Of a stretch of 64,000 bases of DNA, positions 15,517 to 23,596 are shown one piece after another. Positions within the stretch are counted from its first letter, which is position 1. Every line of letters begins with the position of its first letter. The DNA is from WHSW01 sp963846165 (GTDB lineage Bacteria; Actinomycetota; Thermoleophilia; Solirubrobacterales; 70-9): positions 620,001-684,000 of the forward strand of contig CAWJUU010000005.1 of assembly GCA_963846165.1 (NCBI GenBank), written 5' to 3'. The notes under the pieces were generated by a model. It saw only the letters and a list, made by a program, of their open reading frames with translations, searched no databases and was not told the origin of the DNA. The position numbers and the translations under genes were made by a program.

Positions 15517-17868
15517 GTGAGCGCCGTTCCGACCAGCTGGGCCGCACAGCAGCTGACCGAGTTCCTGGCGGCGATCACCGCCTCCGACGACGAGGCCACC
15601 GCGATTCGCGACGCGGTCGAACGCGCCACCGAGGCCTTCGACGCCGAGGCCGGGGCGATCGTCGGTGGCGGCTCGGTTCTCGCCTCGACCGGGTTCGGCG
15701 CCGCCGAGGTGCCCTACGAAGTTATCGCGGCTGTCGCCGGCTCGGGGACCGACCGGCTCGAGGTGCCGGGGATCGGCGACTGCAAGGCGCTCGCGACCCC
15801 GATCGGCGACGAGCGCATTGAGGCGCTGGTGCTCGCCCGTCACGACGAGCTCGTCTTCTCCTCCGAGGAGCGCAACCTCGCGCGCGGGATGGCGCGTGTG
15901 CTGGCGCTCACGGTGCGCCTTCTGCGCATGGTCGAGGTCGAGCGCGGGTTGCGCGAGCTGAGCGAGCACCAGGCCGCCGAGAACGCGGGCCTGGTCGAGT
16001 CGCTGGCGGAGCGCCAGCGCCTGCTCGAGCGACTCTCGAAGATCCAGCGCTCGATCGTCAGCCGCAGCGAGCTCGAAGAGGTCCTCGACGCGATCGTCTC
16101 GGGTGCCAAGGAGCTGCTCGGCGACGAGACCGTCGGCCTGCGGCTGATCGACCCCTCGGACGCCTCGCAGCTGATCCTGGTCGCCTCGGCGGGCGTAGAT
16201 CCCGTCGTCCTGCGGGACGCGCGCCGAAGCGCGATCGGCCTCGGGGCGGGCGGGCGAGCCGCCGCCGAGGGCAACTTGGTCGTGATCGAGGACTACGCCC
16301 ACCACGACCGCGCGCTGCCCGCATTCGCCGCCGACGGGATCCGGGCGGCGCTCGCCGCGCCCGTTCGCGAGCACGGCGAGGTGGTCGGCAGCCTGGTTGT
16401 CGCCACCCACCGACCCGACCGGACCTACTCGCAGCCCGAGCGCGAGATGCTGGTCGCGCTCGCCGAGCACGCGAGCCTGGCGCTCACCGACGCGAAGACG
16501 GTCGAGGACGCGGTCCATCAGGCCTTCCACGACTCGCTCACCGGGCTTCCGAACCGCCTCCTGCTGATGGACCGCCTCGAGCATGCTCTCGCCCGCGCAT
16601 CCCGCGCCCGCACCAGGGTCGCGGTCCTGTTCGTCGACCTCGACGCGTTCAAGAACGTCAACGACAGCCTCGGGCACGCTGCCGGCGACGTGCTCCTGGG
16701 CGAGGCCGCGACCAGGCTGCTGTCGTGCGTCCGCGCGGCCGACACCGCGGCCCGGTTCGGCGGCGACGAGTTCGTCGTCCTGCTCGAGGACGTCGACGAG
16801 GCGGACGTCGCCGCGGCGGCAAACCGGATCATCGAGGCGATGAACGAGCCGTTCGAGATCCAGGGACGCGAGCTGTTCATCGGCGCCAGCATCGGGATCG
16901 CGGTCGGCAGCGACGAGGCCGACGACCTGCTGCGCAACGCGGACCTCGCCCTCTACCGCGCGAAGGCGAAAGGCAAGGGTCAAAAGCAGGTGTTCGAGCC
17001 CGAGATGCACGTCGCGATGGTCGAGCGCCTCGAGCTCGAAGCGGCGCTGGCGAAGGCGCTGCGCGGCGCCGAGCTGATCCTCCACTTCCAGCCGGTCCTC
17101 GATCTCGCCAGCCGCCGCCTCGCGGGCGTCGAGGCCCTGGTTCGCTGGCACCATCCCTCGCGCGGCCTGCTGGTGCCCGGTGAGTTCATCCCGATCGCCG
17201 AGGACAGCCGCCTGATGATGCCGCTCGGGCGCTGGGTGCTCCGGAACGCGTGCGCGCAGGCGGCGGCCTGGCGCGCCGCTTACCCGGGGGCCTCCAGCCT
17301 GACCCTGAGCGTCAACTTCTCGAGCGCTCAGTTCAGCGACCCGGCGCTCGTCGACCAGGTCAAGCAGGCGCTGACCGAGAGCGGGCTGCCCCCGGAACGG
17401 CTGGTGCTCGAGCTCACCGAGACCGCTTTCCTGCGCGACCCCGAGACGGTCGCCGAGCGGATGACCGAGCTCAAGCAGCTCGGCGTTCGGCTCGCGGTCG
17501 ACGACTTCGGCACCGGGAACGCGTCGCTGCGCCATCTGGCCCGGTTCCCGGTCGACGTGCTCAAGGTCGACCGCTCGTTCGTCAACCGGATCGGCATCGA
17601 CCGCCGGCAGACCGCGATCGCCGGTTCGATCATCCGCCTCGGCGAGAGCCTCGAGATGACCGTCGTCGCTGAGGGGATCGAGACCGCCGACCAGCTCGCC
17701 GAGCTGCTCGCCCTGGGCTGTGGCTACGGACAGGGGTTCTACCTCGCCCGGCCGGCGCCGGCCGAGGAGCTCGACCCGATGATTGCCAGCACCGAGTCGA
17801 TGCCGGCGGTCGGCAGCGGCCATGGGCGGGCGGGGTCGCGGACGGGTCGCGGGGCGCCGGCAGGCTGA
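15517..17868 (+). CDS. GAF-GAF-GGDEF-EAL cyclic-di-GMP signalling protein
   Basis: A soluble protein of 783 residues from the GTG at 15517 (an ATG five codons earlier is possible). Two GAF domains (about residues 20-150 and 180-325) are joined by a coiled coil, ERGLRELSEHQAAENAGLVE. The GGDEF domain has an intact active loop FGGDEF near residue 414. The EAL domain has EALVRWHHP near 539, NFSSAQ, ELTET, DDFGTG and DVLKVDRSF, so the phosphodiesterase metal sites are present. It could make or break c-di-GMP; in such hybrids the EAL activity often dominates. The upstream FIST fragment suggests it once answered to a FIST sensor. Confidence 0.93.
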   Translation: MSAVPTSWAAQQLTEFLAAITASDDEATAIRDAVERATEAFDAEAGAIVGGGSVLASTGFGAAEVPYEVIAAVAGSGTDRLEVPGIGDCKALATPIGDERIEALVLARHDELVFSSEERNLARGMARVLALTVRLLRMVEVERGLRELSEHQAAENAGLVESLAERQRLLERLSKIQRSIVSRSELEEVLDAIVSGAKELLGDETVGLRLIDPSDASQLILVASAGVDPVVLRDARRSAIGLGAGGRAAAEGNLVVIEDYAHHDRALPAFAADGIRAALAAPVREHGEVVGSLVVATHRPDRTYSQPEREMLVALAEHASLALTDAKTVEDAVHQAFHDSLTGLPNRLLLMDRLEHALARASRARTRVAVLFVDLDAFKNVNDSLGHAAGDVLLGEAATRLLSCVRAADTAARFGGDEFVVLLEDVDEADVAAAANRIIEAMNEPFEIQGRELFIGASIGIAVGSDEADDLLRNADLALYRAKAKGKGQKQVFEPEMHVAMVERLELEAALAKALRGAELILHFQPVLDLASRRLAGVEALVRWHHPSRGLLVPGEFIPIAEDSRLMMPLGRWVLRNACAQAAAWRAAYPGASSLTLSVNFSSAQFSDPALVDQVKQALTESGLPPERLVLELTETAFLRDPETVAERMTELKQLGVRLAVDDFGTGNASLRHLARFPVDVLKVDRSFVNRIGIDRRQTAIAGSIIRLGESLEMTVVAEGIETADQLAELLALGCGYGQGFYLARPAPAEELDPMIASTESMPAVGSGHGRAGSRTGRGAPAG

Positions 17869-17893
17869 GCGGCGGCCGGCTGCCGGCTGCCGG

Positions 17894-18039
17894 TCAGCCG
17901 ACGATCAGGCAGGTGCCGGTGCCGTGGGCGAGCAGCTTGCCGGTTTCGGCGTCGGGTCCTGCCAGGTGACAACGCGGGTACGGGTGGTCTCGGGCGAGCG
18001 TTGCGCGAACTCGAGCGCGGTCGCGACCGGGGCGGTCAC
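17894..18039 (-). pseudogene. Hotdog/PaaI-type thioesterase C-terminal remnant
   Basis: With one frameshift the minus strand reads VTAPVATALEFAQRSPETTR, then RVVTWQDP and DAETGKLLAHGTGTCLIVG before a stop. The GKLLA-GTGTCL ending is typical of PaaI-like acyl-CoA thioesterases. The catalytic N-terminal half is missing. A GTG at 18,039 overlaps the stop of the 45-codon gene upstream, so the two may once have been one operon or one gene. Confidence 0.5.
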
Positions 18040-18173
18040 GAGCGCCGCTCCGCCTCGCCGGGCGTCGCGGGATAGAGCAGGTCGGCCAGGATCTCGTCGT
18101 TCGACAACGTGATCTCGGGGGCGGTGATCTCGAGCCTGGCGAGCTGGCTGAAGTCGATCGGGACGAGCCTCAT
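18036..18173 (-). CDS. Small protein of 45 residues
   Basis: It starts at ATG 18173 after AAGGAGG with a five-base spacer, an excellent ribosome site. The product begins MRLVPIDFSQLARLEITAPE, continues NDEILADLLYPATPGEAER and has no membrane segment. It is divergent from the HxlR gene and shares its promoter region. No family is recognised. It could be the surviving front part of a longer gene, since thioesterase-like sequence follows with a 4-base overlap. Confidence 0.5.
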   Translation of the reverse strand: MRLVPIDFSQLARLEITAPEITLSNDEILADLLYPATPGEAERRS

Positions 18174-18239
18174 GCGAGCCTCCTTGGTCGGCGCCCAGAG
18201 GCGCCGGGTTGCTTGACGAAACGCACCGTACCACGACGA

Positions 18240-18269
18240 GTTGCGTGATGCAACTGAGTGTGCGACAAT
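18240..18269 (+). promoter_or_regulatory. Promoter with palindrome for the HxlR gene; probably leaderless
   Basis: TTGCGT at 18,241 and GACAAT at 18,264 are spaced by 17 bases, a good sigma-70-type promoter. The -10 box ends seven bases before the ATG, so the transcript should start at or next to the start codon. There is no Shine-Dalgarno sequence. GTTGCGTGATGCAAC (18,240-18,254) is a 5+5 inverted repeat over the -35 box, a plausible autoregulatory HxlR operator. Confidence 0.55.
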
Positions 18270-18276
18270 CACACAC

Positions 18277-18744
18277 ATGCTCGGCCGTTCCTACGACCAG
18301 ATCTGCTCAATCGCGCGCACGCTCGAGGTGCTCGGCGAGCGCTGGACGCTGCTGATCATCCGCGACGTCTTCAACCGCCGCCGCCGCTTCGACGAGCTGC
18401 AGGAGAACCTCGGCGTCGCCCGCAACGTGCTCTCCGCCCGGCTCGCGTGGCTGGTCGAGGAAGGGATCCTCGAGAAGCGCGCTTACCAGGAGCGCCCGCC
18501 CCGCTGCGAGTACTTCCTCACCGAGAAGGGCCTCGACCTCTGGCCAGTGATGATCTCGCTGCTTGCGTGGGGTGACCGCCACCTCGCCGACAGCGGCCCG
18601 CCGATGCTGATCCGGCACAAGGACTGCGACGGGCTGGTCGACGACCGCGGCACCTGCACCGGCTGTGGTGAGCGCCTCAGCGCCCGCGACGCCTATACCG
18701 AGTATGGGCCCGGCGCTCCGGCGGAGTGGCGCGCGGCTGCGTAG
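18277..18744 (+). CDS. HxlR-family transcriptional regulator with C-terminal zinc-ribbon-like pair
   Basis: A 155-residue MarR/HxlR-type winged helix: YDQICSIARTLEVLGERWTL (N-terminal Cys and dimer helix), FDELQENLGVARNVLSARL (recognition helix region), then a wing EYFLTEKG. After the HTH is an extension with HKDCDG and CTGCGERLSARD, cysteines that could bind metal or form a redox switch. It lies 13 bases upstream of an acyl-CoA dehydrogenase, so it probably controls that gene and its own promoter. The leaderless start is discussed under the promoter. Confidence 0.88.
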   Translation: MLGRSYDQICSIARTLEVLGERWTLLIIRDVFNRRRRFDELQENLGVARNVLSARLAWLVEEGILEKRAYQERPPRCEYFLTEKGLDLWPVMISLLAWGDRHLADSGPPMLIRHKDCDGLVDDRGTCTGCGERLSARDAYTEYGPGAPAEWRAAA

Positions 18745-18757
18745 GCTTCCGCGCCCG

Positions 18758-19903
18758 GTGGATTTCGAGCTCTCAGACGAGCAGCGCCTGCTGCGCGACA
18801 CGGTTCGCGACTTCGCCCGCAACGAGGTGGCCCCGGTCGCCGCCGAGCTCGACCGCGACAAGGCCTTCCCCTACGAGCTGGTCGCGAAGATGGGCGGCCT
18901 GGGGCTGATGGGGATCCCCTTCCCCGAGGAGTACGGCGGCGGGGGCGCCGACACGCTCTCCTATGCGCTCTGCGTCGAGGAGCTGGCGCGGGTCGACTCC
19001 TCGGTCTGCATCACGCTCGCCGCCCACACCTCGCTCGGGACGATGCCGATCTGGCTCTGGGGGACCGACGAGCAGAAGTCGGAATGGCTGCCGGTGCTGT
19101 GCACGGGCGAGCGCCTCGCAGCTTTCGGCCTCACCGAGCCCGAGGCGGGCTCCGACGCCGGCGCCACCCGCACCCGCGCGAAGCTCGAAGACGGTGAGTG
19201 GGTGATCGACGGCGCGAAGCAGTTCATCACCAACTCGGGCACCGAGATCTCGGGCTGCGTGACGATCACCGCGCTCACCACTGAGGACGGAGGGAAGCGG
19301 GAGATCTCGAACATCATCGTCGCCAACGGCACCCCGGGCTACGAGCCGGGCGAGCCCTACCGCAAGATGGGTTGGAACGCGTCGGACACGCGGCCGCTCT
19401 CCTTCGACGGCTGCCGGGTCCCGGAGGCCAACCTGCTCGGCCGCCGCGGCGACGGCTTCACGAACTTCCTCCACATCCTCGACGGCGGTCGGATCGGGGT
19501 CGCCGCGATGGGCGTCGGCCTCGCCCAGGGCGCCCTCGACGAGGCGATCGCCTACGCCAAGGAGCGGCGCGCCTTCGGCCAGCCGATCTCGAAGTTCCAG
19601 GCGATCCAGGCGAAGATCGCCGACCTCTCGGCCCAGATCGAGGCCGCGCGCTTGCTCACCTACCGGGCGGCGCTCGAGAAGGACGCGGGCGAGTCGTTCA
19701 CGCTCACCGCCGCTCAGGCGAAGCTGATCACCGGCCGGCTCGCTGTCCGCGCCACCGAGGAGGCGGTGCAGATCCACGGCGGCTACGGCTACATCGAGGA
19801 GTACCCGGTCTGCCGGTTTTACCGCGACGCCAAGATCCTCACGATCGGCGAGGGCACCGACGAGGTCCAGCAGATGGTGATCGCCCGCCAGCTCGGCTGT
19901 TGA
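18758..19903 (+). CDS. Acyl-CoA dehydrogenase
   Basis: A 381-residue protein from the GTG at 18758 (VDFELSDEQRLLRDTVRDFA). It has the three ACAD domains in order, with the signatures FGLTEPEAGSDAGATRT and QIHGGYGYIEEYPVCRFYRD. The catalytic Glu is expected in IGEGTDEVQQ. It oxidises an acyl-CoA at the alpha-beta bond and passes electrons to ETF. Chain or branch preference cannot be read, though C4-C5 substrates fit the icm genes nearby. It is 13 bases after the HxlR gene and ends at a strong terminator. Confidence 0.95.
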   Translation: MDFELSDEQRLLRDTVRDFARNEVAPVAAELDRDKAFPYELVAKMGGLGLMGIPFPEEYGGGGADTLSYALCVEELARVDSSVCITLAAHTSLGTMPIWLWGTDEQKSEWLPVLCTGERLAAFGLTEPEAGSDAGATRTRAKLEDGEWVIDGAKQFITNSGTEISGCVTITALTTEDGGKREISNIIVANGTPGYEPGEPYRKMGWNASDTRPLSFDGCRVPEANLLGRRGDGFTNFLHILDGGRIGVAAMGVGLAQGALDEAIAYAKERRAFGQPISKFQAIQAKIADLSAQIEAARLLTYRAALEKDAGESFTLTAAQAKLITGRLAVRATEEAVQIHGGYGYIEEYPVCRFYRDAKILTIGEGTDEVQQMVIARQLGC

Positions 19904-19912
19904 GGGGCCGCT

Positions 19913-19938
19913 GAAACCGCTTTCACAAGCGGTTTTTC
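19913..19938 (+). terminator. Rho-independent terminator of the acyl-CoA dehydrogenase
   Basis: AAACCGCTT, a short TCAC loop, AAGCGGTTTTTC: an 8-bp stem followed by a T-run, 10 bases after the stop. Confidence 0.88.
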
Positions 19939-20040
19939 CCGCGGTTTGCGGCTTCGTCACCGACCGCACAAAGATTCGTCCGCCGGGCGCGCTTACACTC
20001 GCGCCGACGATTGACCCCCTGGTTCCTTCTGGAGAGATGC

Positions 20041-20274
20041 ATGGGAAGCATGGAGAGCAACGGAAGCGCGGAGAGCAACGCCAAGTGGCACGAGCTGGCC
20101 GCGCTGCGCGACGAGCTGGACCGGCCCGCCGTCGTGGTCCCGATCTGCGTCAGCCGCCTCGACGGCAAGCCGCACGAGCTCTCGCCGAAGGCGATGCGGT
20201 TCGCCGAGGCGCTCTCGTTCTCGGACCACTGGTCGCGGATCTCGGACGCCAGAAGCCGGCGCCTGGCCGCGTAG
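20041..20274 (+). CDS. Small hypothetical protein
   Basis: A 77-residue protein starting MGSMESNGSAESNAKWHELA, with GGAGAG upstream of the ATG. The middle, RDELDRPAVVVPICVSRLDG, looks ordered; the ends are polar. No membrane segment and no recognised family. It stands alone between two terminator-like structures, so it is probably a monocistronic gene. Confidence 0.6.
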   Translation: MGSMESNGSAESNAKWHELAALRDELDRPAVVVPICVSRLDGKPHELSPKAMRFAEALSFSDHWSRISDARSRRLAA

Positions 20275-20286
20275 CCGATCCCCCGC

Positions 20287-20314
20287 GGTAGGGCCGCTCG
20301 ACGGCGGCTCTACC
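20287..20314. terminator. Hairpin between convergent genes
   Basis: GGTAGGGCCGC and GCGGCTCTACC pair (10 of 11) around a six-base loop and include the stop codon of the PRC-barrel gene. It may terminate transcription from both sides. There is no clear T-tract. Confidence 0.5.
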
Positions 20315-20702
20315 CTGAGCGCGCCGTGATCGCGTCGTCCTCGCCCGCGGCGAGCTCGGTGGCGCGTTCGGGGTCGACGATCCCGTAATGGTCGAGCAGC
20401 TCGCGCTCGGATGCGGCCGTGAGCGCGCCCTTGGGGTCCACCTTCGGCCCCTTGCGGATCTGGTCGCGTGTGTAGGGCACCCAGACGTGGCCGACACCCT
20501 CGACCGCGTCGCGGGCCGGGATCAGCGTGTGGTGGCCGAAGCGTCCCATGCGCGCGAGCAGCCACTCGGGCTCGCCGCTGCGCTCGCTGAGCAGCAGGCC
20601 CTCGACCTTGCCGACCCTCCCGCCCGAGATCTCGTCGAGCCGGTGCCCGCTCCAGGCGCGTACGGCGTCGGCGCCCGTCGGGGCATCGGCGCCGTCAGGC
20701 AT
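20310..20702 (-). CDS. PRC-barrel domain protein
   Basis: A 130-residue protein. Residues 15-95 follow the PRC-barrel pattern: GHRLDEISGGRVGKVEGLLL, then EPEWLLARMG and IPARDAVEGVGHVWVPYTR. The C-terminal part is acidic (GIVDPERATELAAGEDDA). PRC barrels are small adaptor domains found in ribosome maturation, photosynthetic and stress proteins. The start overlaps the end of meaB by 8 bases, so the two are translationally coupled, but no functional link is known. Confidence 0.75.
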   Translation of the reverse strand: MPDGADAPTGADAVRAWSGHRLDEISGGRVGKVEGLLLSERSGEPEWLLARMGRFGHHTLIPARDAVEGVGHVWVPYTRDQIRKGPKVDPKGALTAASERELLDHYGIVDPERATELAAGEDDAITARSG

Positions 20703-21735
20703 CGCCGGTTCTGTTCAGCAACTCGCGTGCGGCCGTCGCCGGGTCGATCTCACGGCTGACCACGCGCTCGAGCAGGTGTGCCCACTCGGGGTCTTCGCGC
20801 GCCCGCTGCTCGAGGTCGCGGCGCAGCCGCGCGGCGGCGATTCCGAGCACCTCGGCCCGCAGGTTCCGCGCCCGGCGCTCCGCCAGCGCCCCGGCCTCGC
20901 TGATCTGGCGTCCGTGGGCGTCGATCGTCTCGACCAGCTCGATGATCCCCTCCCCCTTGGTCGCTTCGGTGCGCACGACGGGGACCTTCCAGTCGCGGCT
21001 CGGCCCGAGCGCGAGCACCGCCTTGACCTCGCGGATCGTCGTATCGGCGAGCGGGTGCTCGCACTTGTTGACCACGATCACGTCGGGAATCTCCATCACC
21101 CCCGCCTTCAGCGCCTGGATCGAGTCGCCCGAGCCGGGCATCAGCGCGAGCACGATCGTGTCGGCGTGATCGACGACGTCGATCTCGCCCTGGCCGACGC
21201 CGACGGTCTCGAGCAGGATGTCGTCCTTGCCGGAGGCATCCATCAACAGCGCGGCCTGAAGCGCGGCCTCGGCGAGGCCGCCGAGCGAGCCGCGGGTGGC
21301 CATCGAGCGGATGAACACGCCGGGGTCGAGAAAGTGGTCGGAGAGCCTGATCCGGTCGCCCAGCACGGCGCCCTGGGTGAACGGGCTCGAGGGGTCGATC
21401 GAGAGCACGCCGACCTCGCGCTCTGCCTTGCGAAGCTCGACGCAGATCGAGCCGATCAGGGTGCTCTTGCCGACTCCGGGGGGGCCGGTGAGCCCAACGA
21501 TCCTCGCTTGGCCGGTGCGCGGGAAGAGCTCGGCGACGAGGCGGTCGCCCTCGGGATCGCGGTTCTCGACCAGGCTGATCGCCCTCGCGAGCGCGCGCTT
21601 GTCGCCGGCGACGAGGGGCTCGGCGAGCGACTCGGCAGTGTCGGGCGTGGCTGCGGCCAAGGCGGCTGCGGAGTCTAGAGTCCCCGCCTCGATGGTCCGG
21701 ACGGTTCGCTTCCTCGCCGCCAAGAAGATGCTCAA
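20695..21735 (-). CDS. meaB: MeaB-type G-protein chaperone of B12-dependent acyl-CoA mutase
   Basis: A G3E-family GTPase of 346 residues as drawn. Walker A is GLTGPPGVGKSTL, base recognition is VVNKCE, and the family motifs VLSIDPSSP and ETVGVGQGE are present. MeaB protects and reloads the cobalamin of methylmalonyl- or isobutyryl-CoA mutase; the only mutase in the window is IcmAB. The start is uncertain. The ATG at 21735 overlaps the divergent acyltransferase gene, and a TTG at 21660 would give 321 residues, nearer to the usual length. Confidence 0.92.
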   Translation of the reverse strand: MSIFLAARKRTVRTIEAGTLDSAAALAAATPDTAESLAEPLVAGDKRALARAISLVENRDPEGDRLVAELFPRTGQARIVGLTGPPGVGKSTLIGSICVELRKAEREVGVLSIDPSSPFTQGAVLGDRIRLSDHFLDPGVFIRSMATRGSLGGLAEAALQAALLMDASGKDDILLETVGVGQGEIDVVDHADTIVLALMPGSGDSIQALKAGVMEIPDVIVVNKCEHPLADTTIREVKAVLALGPSRDWKVPVVRTEATKGEGIIELVETIDAHGRQISEAGALAERRARNLRAEVLGIAAARLRRDLEQRAREDPEWAHLLERVVSREIDPATAARELLNRTGDA

Positions 21736-22345
21736 CTGGCGCTATGGGCGCCTGCTGTGGCGCTATCTGTGGCGGCGGCTGCTGACGCCGGCCGGCTGGC
21801 GCTGGGAGACCGACGGGCCCATCTTCTTCGGCACGGACCTCGAGCTTCAGGTCTCCAAGCGCGGCACGGTGCGCTTCGGCCGCTTCGTCTGGATCGGCGA
21901 CGGGGCCAAGATCCGCTGCCATGAGGGCGAGGTTGTGATCGGACCGAAGACGGTGATCGGCCAGGAGTGCACGATCTCGGCCTATCGCGGGGTGCGGATC
22001 GGCGAGCAGTGCGTGATCGCCGACCGGGCGATGTTCATCGACTTCGACCACGGCGTGGTCGAGGTCGAGCGCCCGATCCGAAAGCAGGGGATCTACATGC
22101 GCGAGGTCGCGGTGGGCTCCAACTGCTGGATCGGCTACGGCGCCTGCATCCTGCGCGGTGTCAGCGTCGGCGACAACTCGATCGTCGGCACGAACACGGT
22201 CGTGACCAAGGACGTGCCCGCGAACGCCGTCGTCGGCGGCGTGCCGGCGCGAATCATCCGCATGCGCGAGACACCCGAGACGCTGCGCTGGGCCGACCCG
22301 GTCGAGCCCGATCCGGACGCCGAGACGACGCTAAAGCCCGGCTGA
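21692..22345 (+). CDS. Left-handed beta-helix (hexapeptide-repeat) acyltransferase
   Basis: A 217-residue protein from the ATG at 21692. The N-terminus is basic and aromatic (RYGRLLWRYLWRRLL). From residue 60 on, hexapeptide coils appear: VVIGPKTVIGQECTIS, VRIGEQCVIADRA, VAVGSNCWIGYGACILRGVS, then VGDNSIVGTNTVVTKDVPAN and VVGGVPARIIRMRE, the standard ending of the NodL/LacA/WbbJ type. It likely acetylates a sugar, perhaps in surface glycan. The active-site His of this class is plausibly in FIDFDHGV. It is divergent from meaB and overlaps its first codons. Confidence 0.85.
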   Translation: MVRTVRFLAAKKMLNWRYGRLLWRYLWRRLLTPAGWRWETDGPIFFGTDLELQVSKRGTVRFGRFVWIGDGAKIRCHEGEVVIGPKTVIGQECTISAYRGVRIGEQCVIADRAMFIDFDHGVVEVERPIRKQGIYMREVAVGSNCWIGYGACILRGVSVGDNSIVGTNTVVTKDVPANAVVGGVPARIIRMRETPETLRWADPVEPDPDAETTLKPG

Positions 22346-22378
22346 GCCGCGCAGATTCGGATCTGGTCGGCTCGCGGG

Positions 22379-23596
22379 TTGACGCCGGACCGCCGGTTAG
22401 GTTTCGCGGCGGTGTTCCGGCGAACGAATGTCGCCATCGCTTTCGCGATATCGCTCGTCCTCGGTGGGATTGCGGCGACCAGCGCCCATGCCTACATCTA
22501 CTGGGCGAACCTCGACTCGCCCGGGTCGACCGGGACGACGATCGGGCGGGTCGGGCTCGACGCCAGCGGGCTGAACGCGAACTTCATCGGCGGTGCCCAA
22601 GGGCCCTGCGGGGTCGCGGTCAGCTCGCAGTTCATCTTCTGGCAGAACTCGAACACGCCAGGCCAGTCGATCGGGCGCGCGAACCTCGACGGGTCCAACC
22701 CGCTGCCCGACCTAATCTCGATCGGGACTCCGAGCTGCGGCGTCGCCGTCAACTCGACTCAGGTCTTCTGGGCGCGCAACGGTGTGATCGGCCGCGCCAG
22801 CTTCGACGGCAGTGGCATCCAGGACTCGTTCATCACCACGAACCCCGGCAACAACTGCGGAGTGGCAGCCAACGACACCCACGTCTACTGGCTCGAGAGC
22901 TCGGGCCAGGAGGTGAGGCGGACGACGATCAACACGCCAGGCGCGCCCGAGATCATCGCAACCACGAACCCCAACTCGTGCGGCCTGGCGCTCAACTCGA
23001 CCCACGTCTTCTGGGGCAACGGCACCGCGATCGGGCGCGCCAACCTCGACGGCAGCGGGCTGGACGAGCCGGCGTTCATCCCCGGAGCCGGCGGCAACCC
23101 GTCGACGCCGGCGCTCAGCTCCACCCACGTCTACTGGGCGAACTCCGCGGCGAGCTCGATCGGGCGCGCCAACCTCGACGGCACCGGCGTCAACCAGGCC
23201 TACGTCAGCCTCCCCGGCGACGATCCCGTCGGAGTCGCCGTCGACGACGGCGTTGACGCCGACCCGGTTCCGCCCTCGAACGAGTTCAGCTTCGGGAAGC
23301 TGAAGCGCAACAGGAAGAAGGGGACGGCAAAGCTGACCGTCAACGTCCCCGGTCCCGGCGAGCTCGCCCTGAGCGGCGCCGGCCTCGCCTCGCAGCGCCT
23401 CGCGGGCGGGCGCTCCGCGAAGCCGGTGGCCGCGGCGGGGGCGGTCAAGCTGCTGATCAAACCCAAGGGGAAGAAGAAAAAGAAGCTGAAGAAGAAGGGC
23501 AAGGTCAAGGCGAAGGCGAAGGTGACCTTCACCCCGACCGGCGGCACCGCGGCGACGCAGACCAAGTCGCTGAAGCTGAAGCGCAAGCGCTCATGA
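22379..23596 (+). CDS. Exported YWTD-like beta-propeller protein with lysine-rich tail
   Basis: Up to 405 residues; the start is TTG 22379 or, leaving a cleaner signal peptide, GTG 22412 (FRRTNVAIAFAISLVLGG). The body is a run of about six repeats of the form 'THVYWANS..IGRANLDGSG', typical of six-bladed LDL-receptor-type propellers. After residue 295 is a linker, then a segment resembling a beta-sandwich, interrupted by the very basic KPKGKKKKKLKKKGKVKAKA. The basic tail could bind anionic wall polymer. No enzyme activity is suggested. Confidence 0.75.
   Translation: MTPDRRLGFAAVFRRTNVAIAFAISLVLGGIAATSAHAYIYWANLDSPGSTGTTIGRVGLDASGLNANFIGGAQGPCGVAVSSQFIFWQNSNTPGQSIGRANLDGSNPLPDLISIGTPSCGVAVNSTQVFWARNGVIGRASFDGSGIQDSFITTNPGNNCGVAANDTHVYWLESSGQEVRRTTINTPGAPEIIATTNPNSCGLALNSTHVFWGNGTAIGRANLDGSGLDEPAFIPGAGGNPSTPALSSTHVYWANSAASSIGRANLDGTGVNQAYVSLPGDDPVGVAVDDGVDADPVPPSNEFSFGKLKRNRKKGTAKLTVNVPGPGELALSGAGLASQRLAGGRSAKPVAAAGAVKLLIKPKGKKKKKLKKKGKVKAKAKVTFTPTGGTAATQTKSLKLKRKRS

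Noticed and set aside
15445..17823. A 792-codon open frame antisense to the GAF-GGDEF-EAL gene
   Set aside because: It mirrors a gene with clear domain motifs; GC-rich coding DNA leaves the opposite strand open. Composition is Arg/Asp/Gly-rich with no motif.
22500..23200. Regularly spaced repeats that could be taken for a CRISPR array
   Set aside because: Spacing and sequence follow the coding repeats of the beta-propeller (GGGCGCGCCAACCTCGACGG varies at third positions). Repeats are imperfect and in frame.
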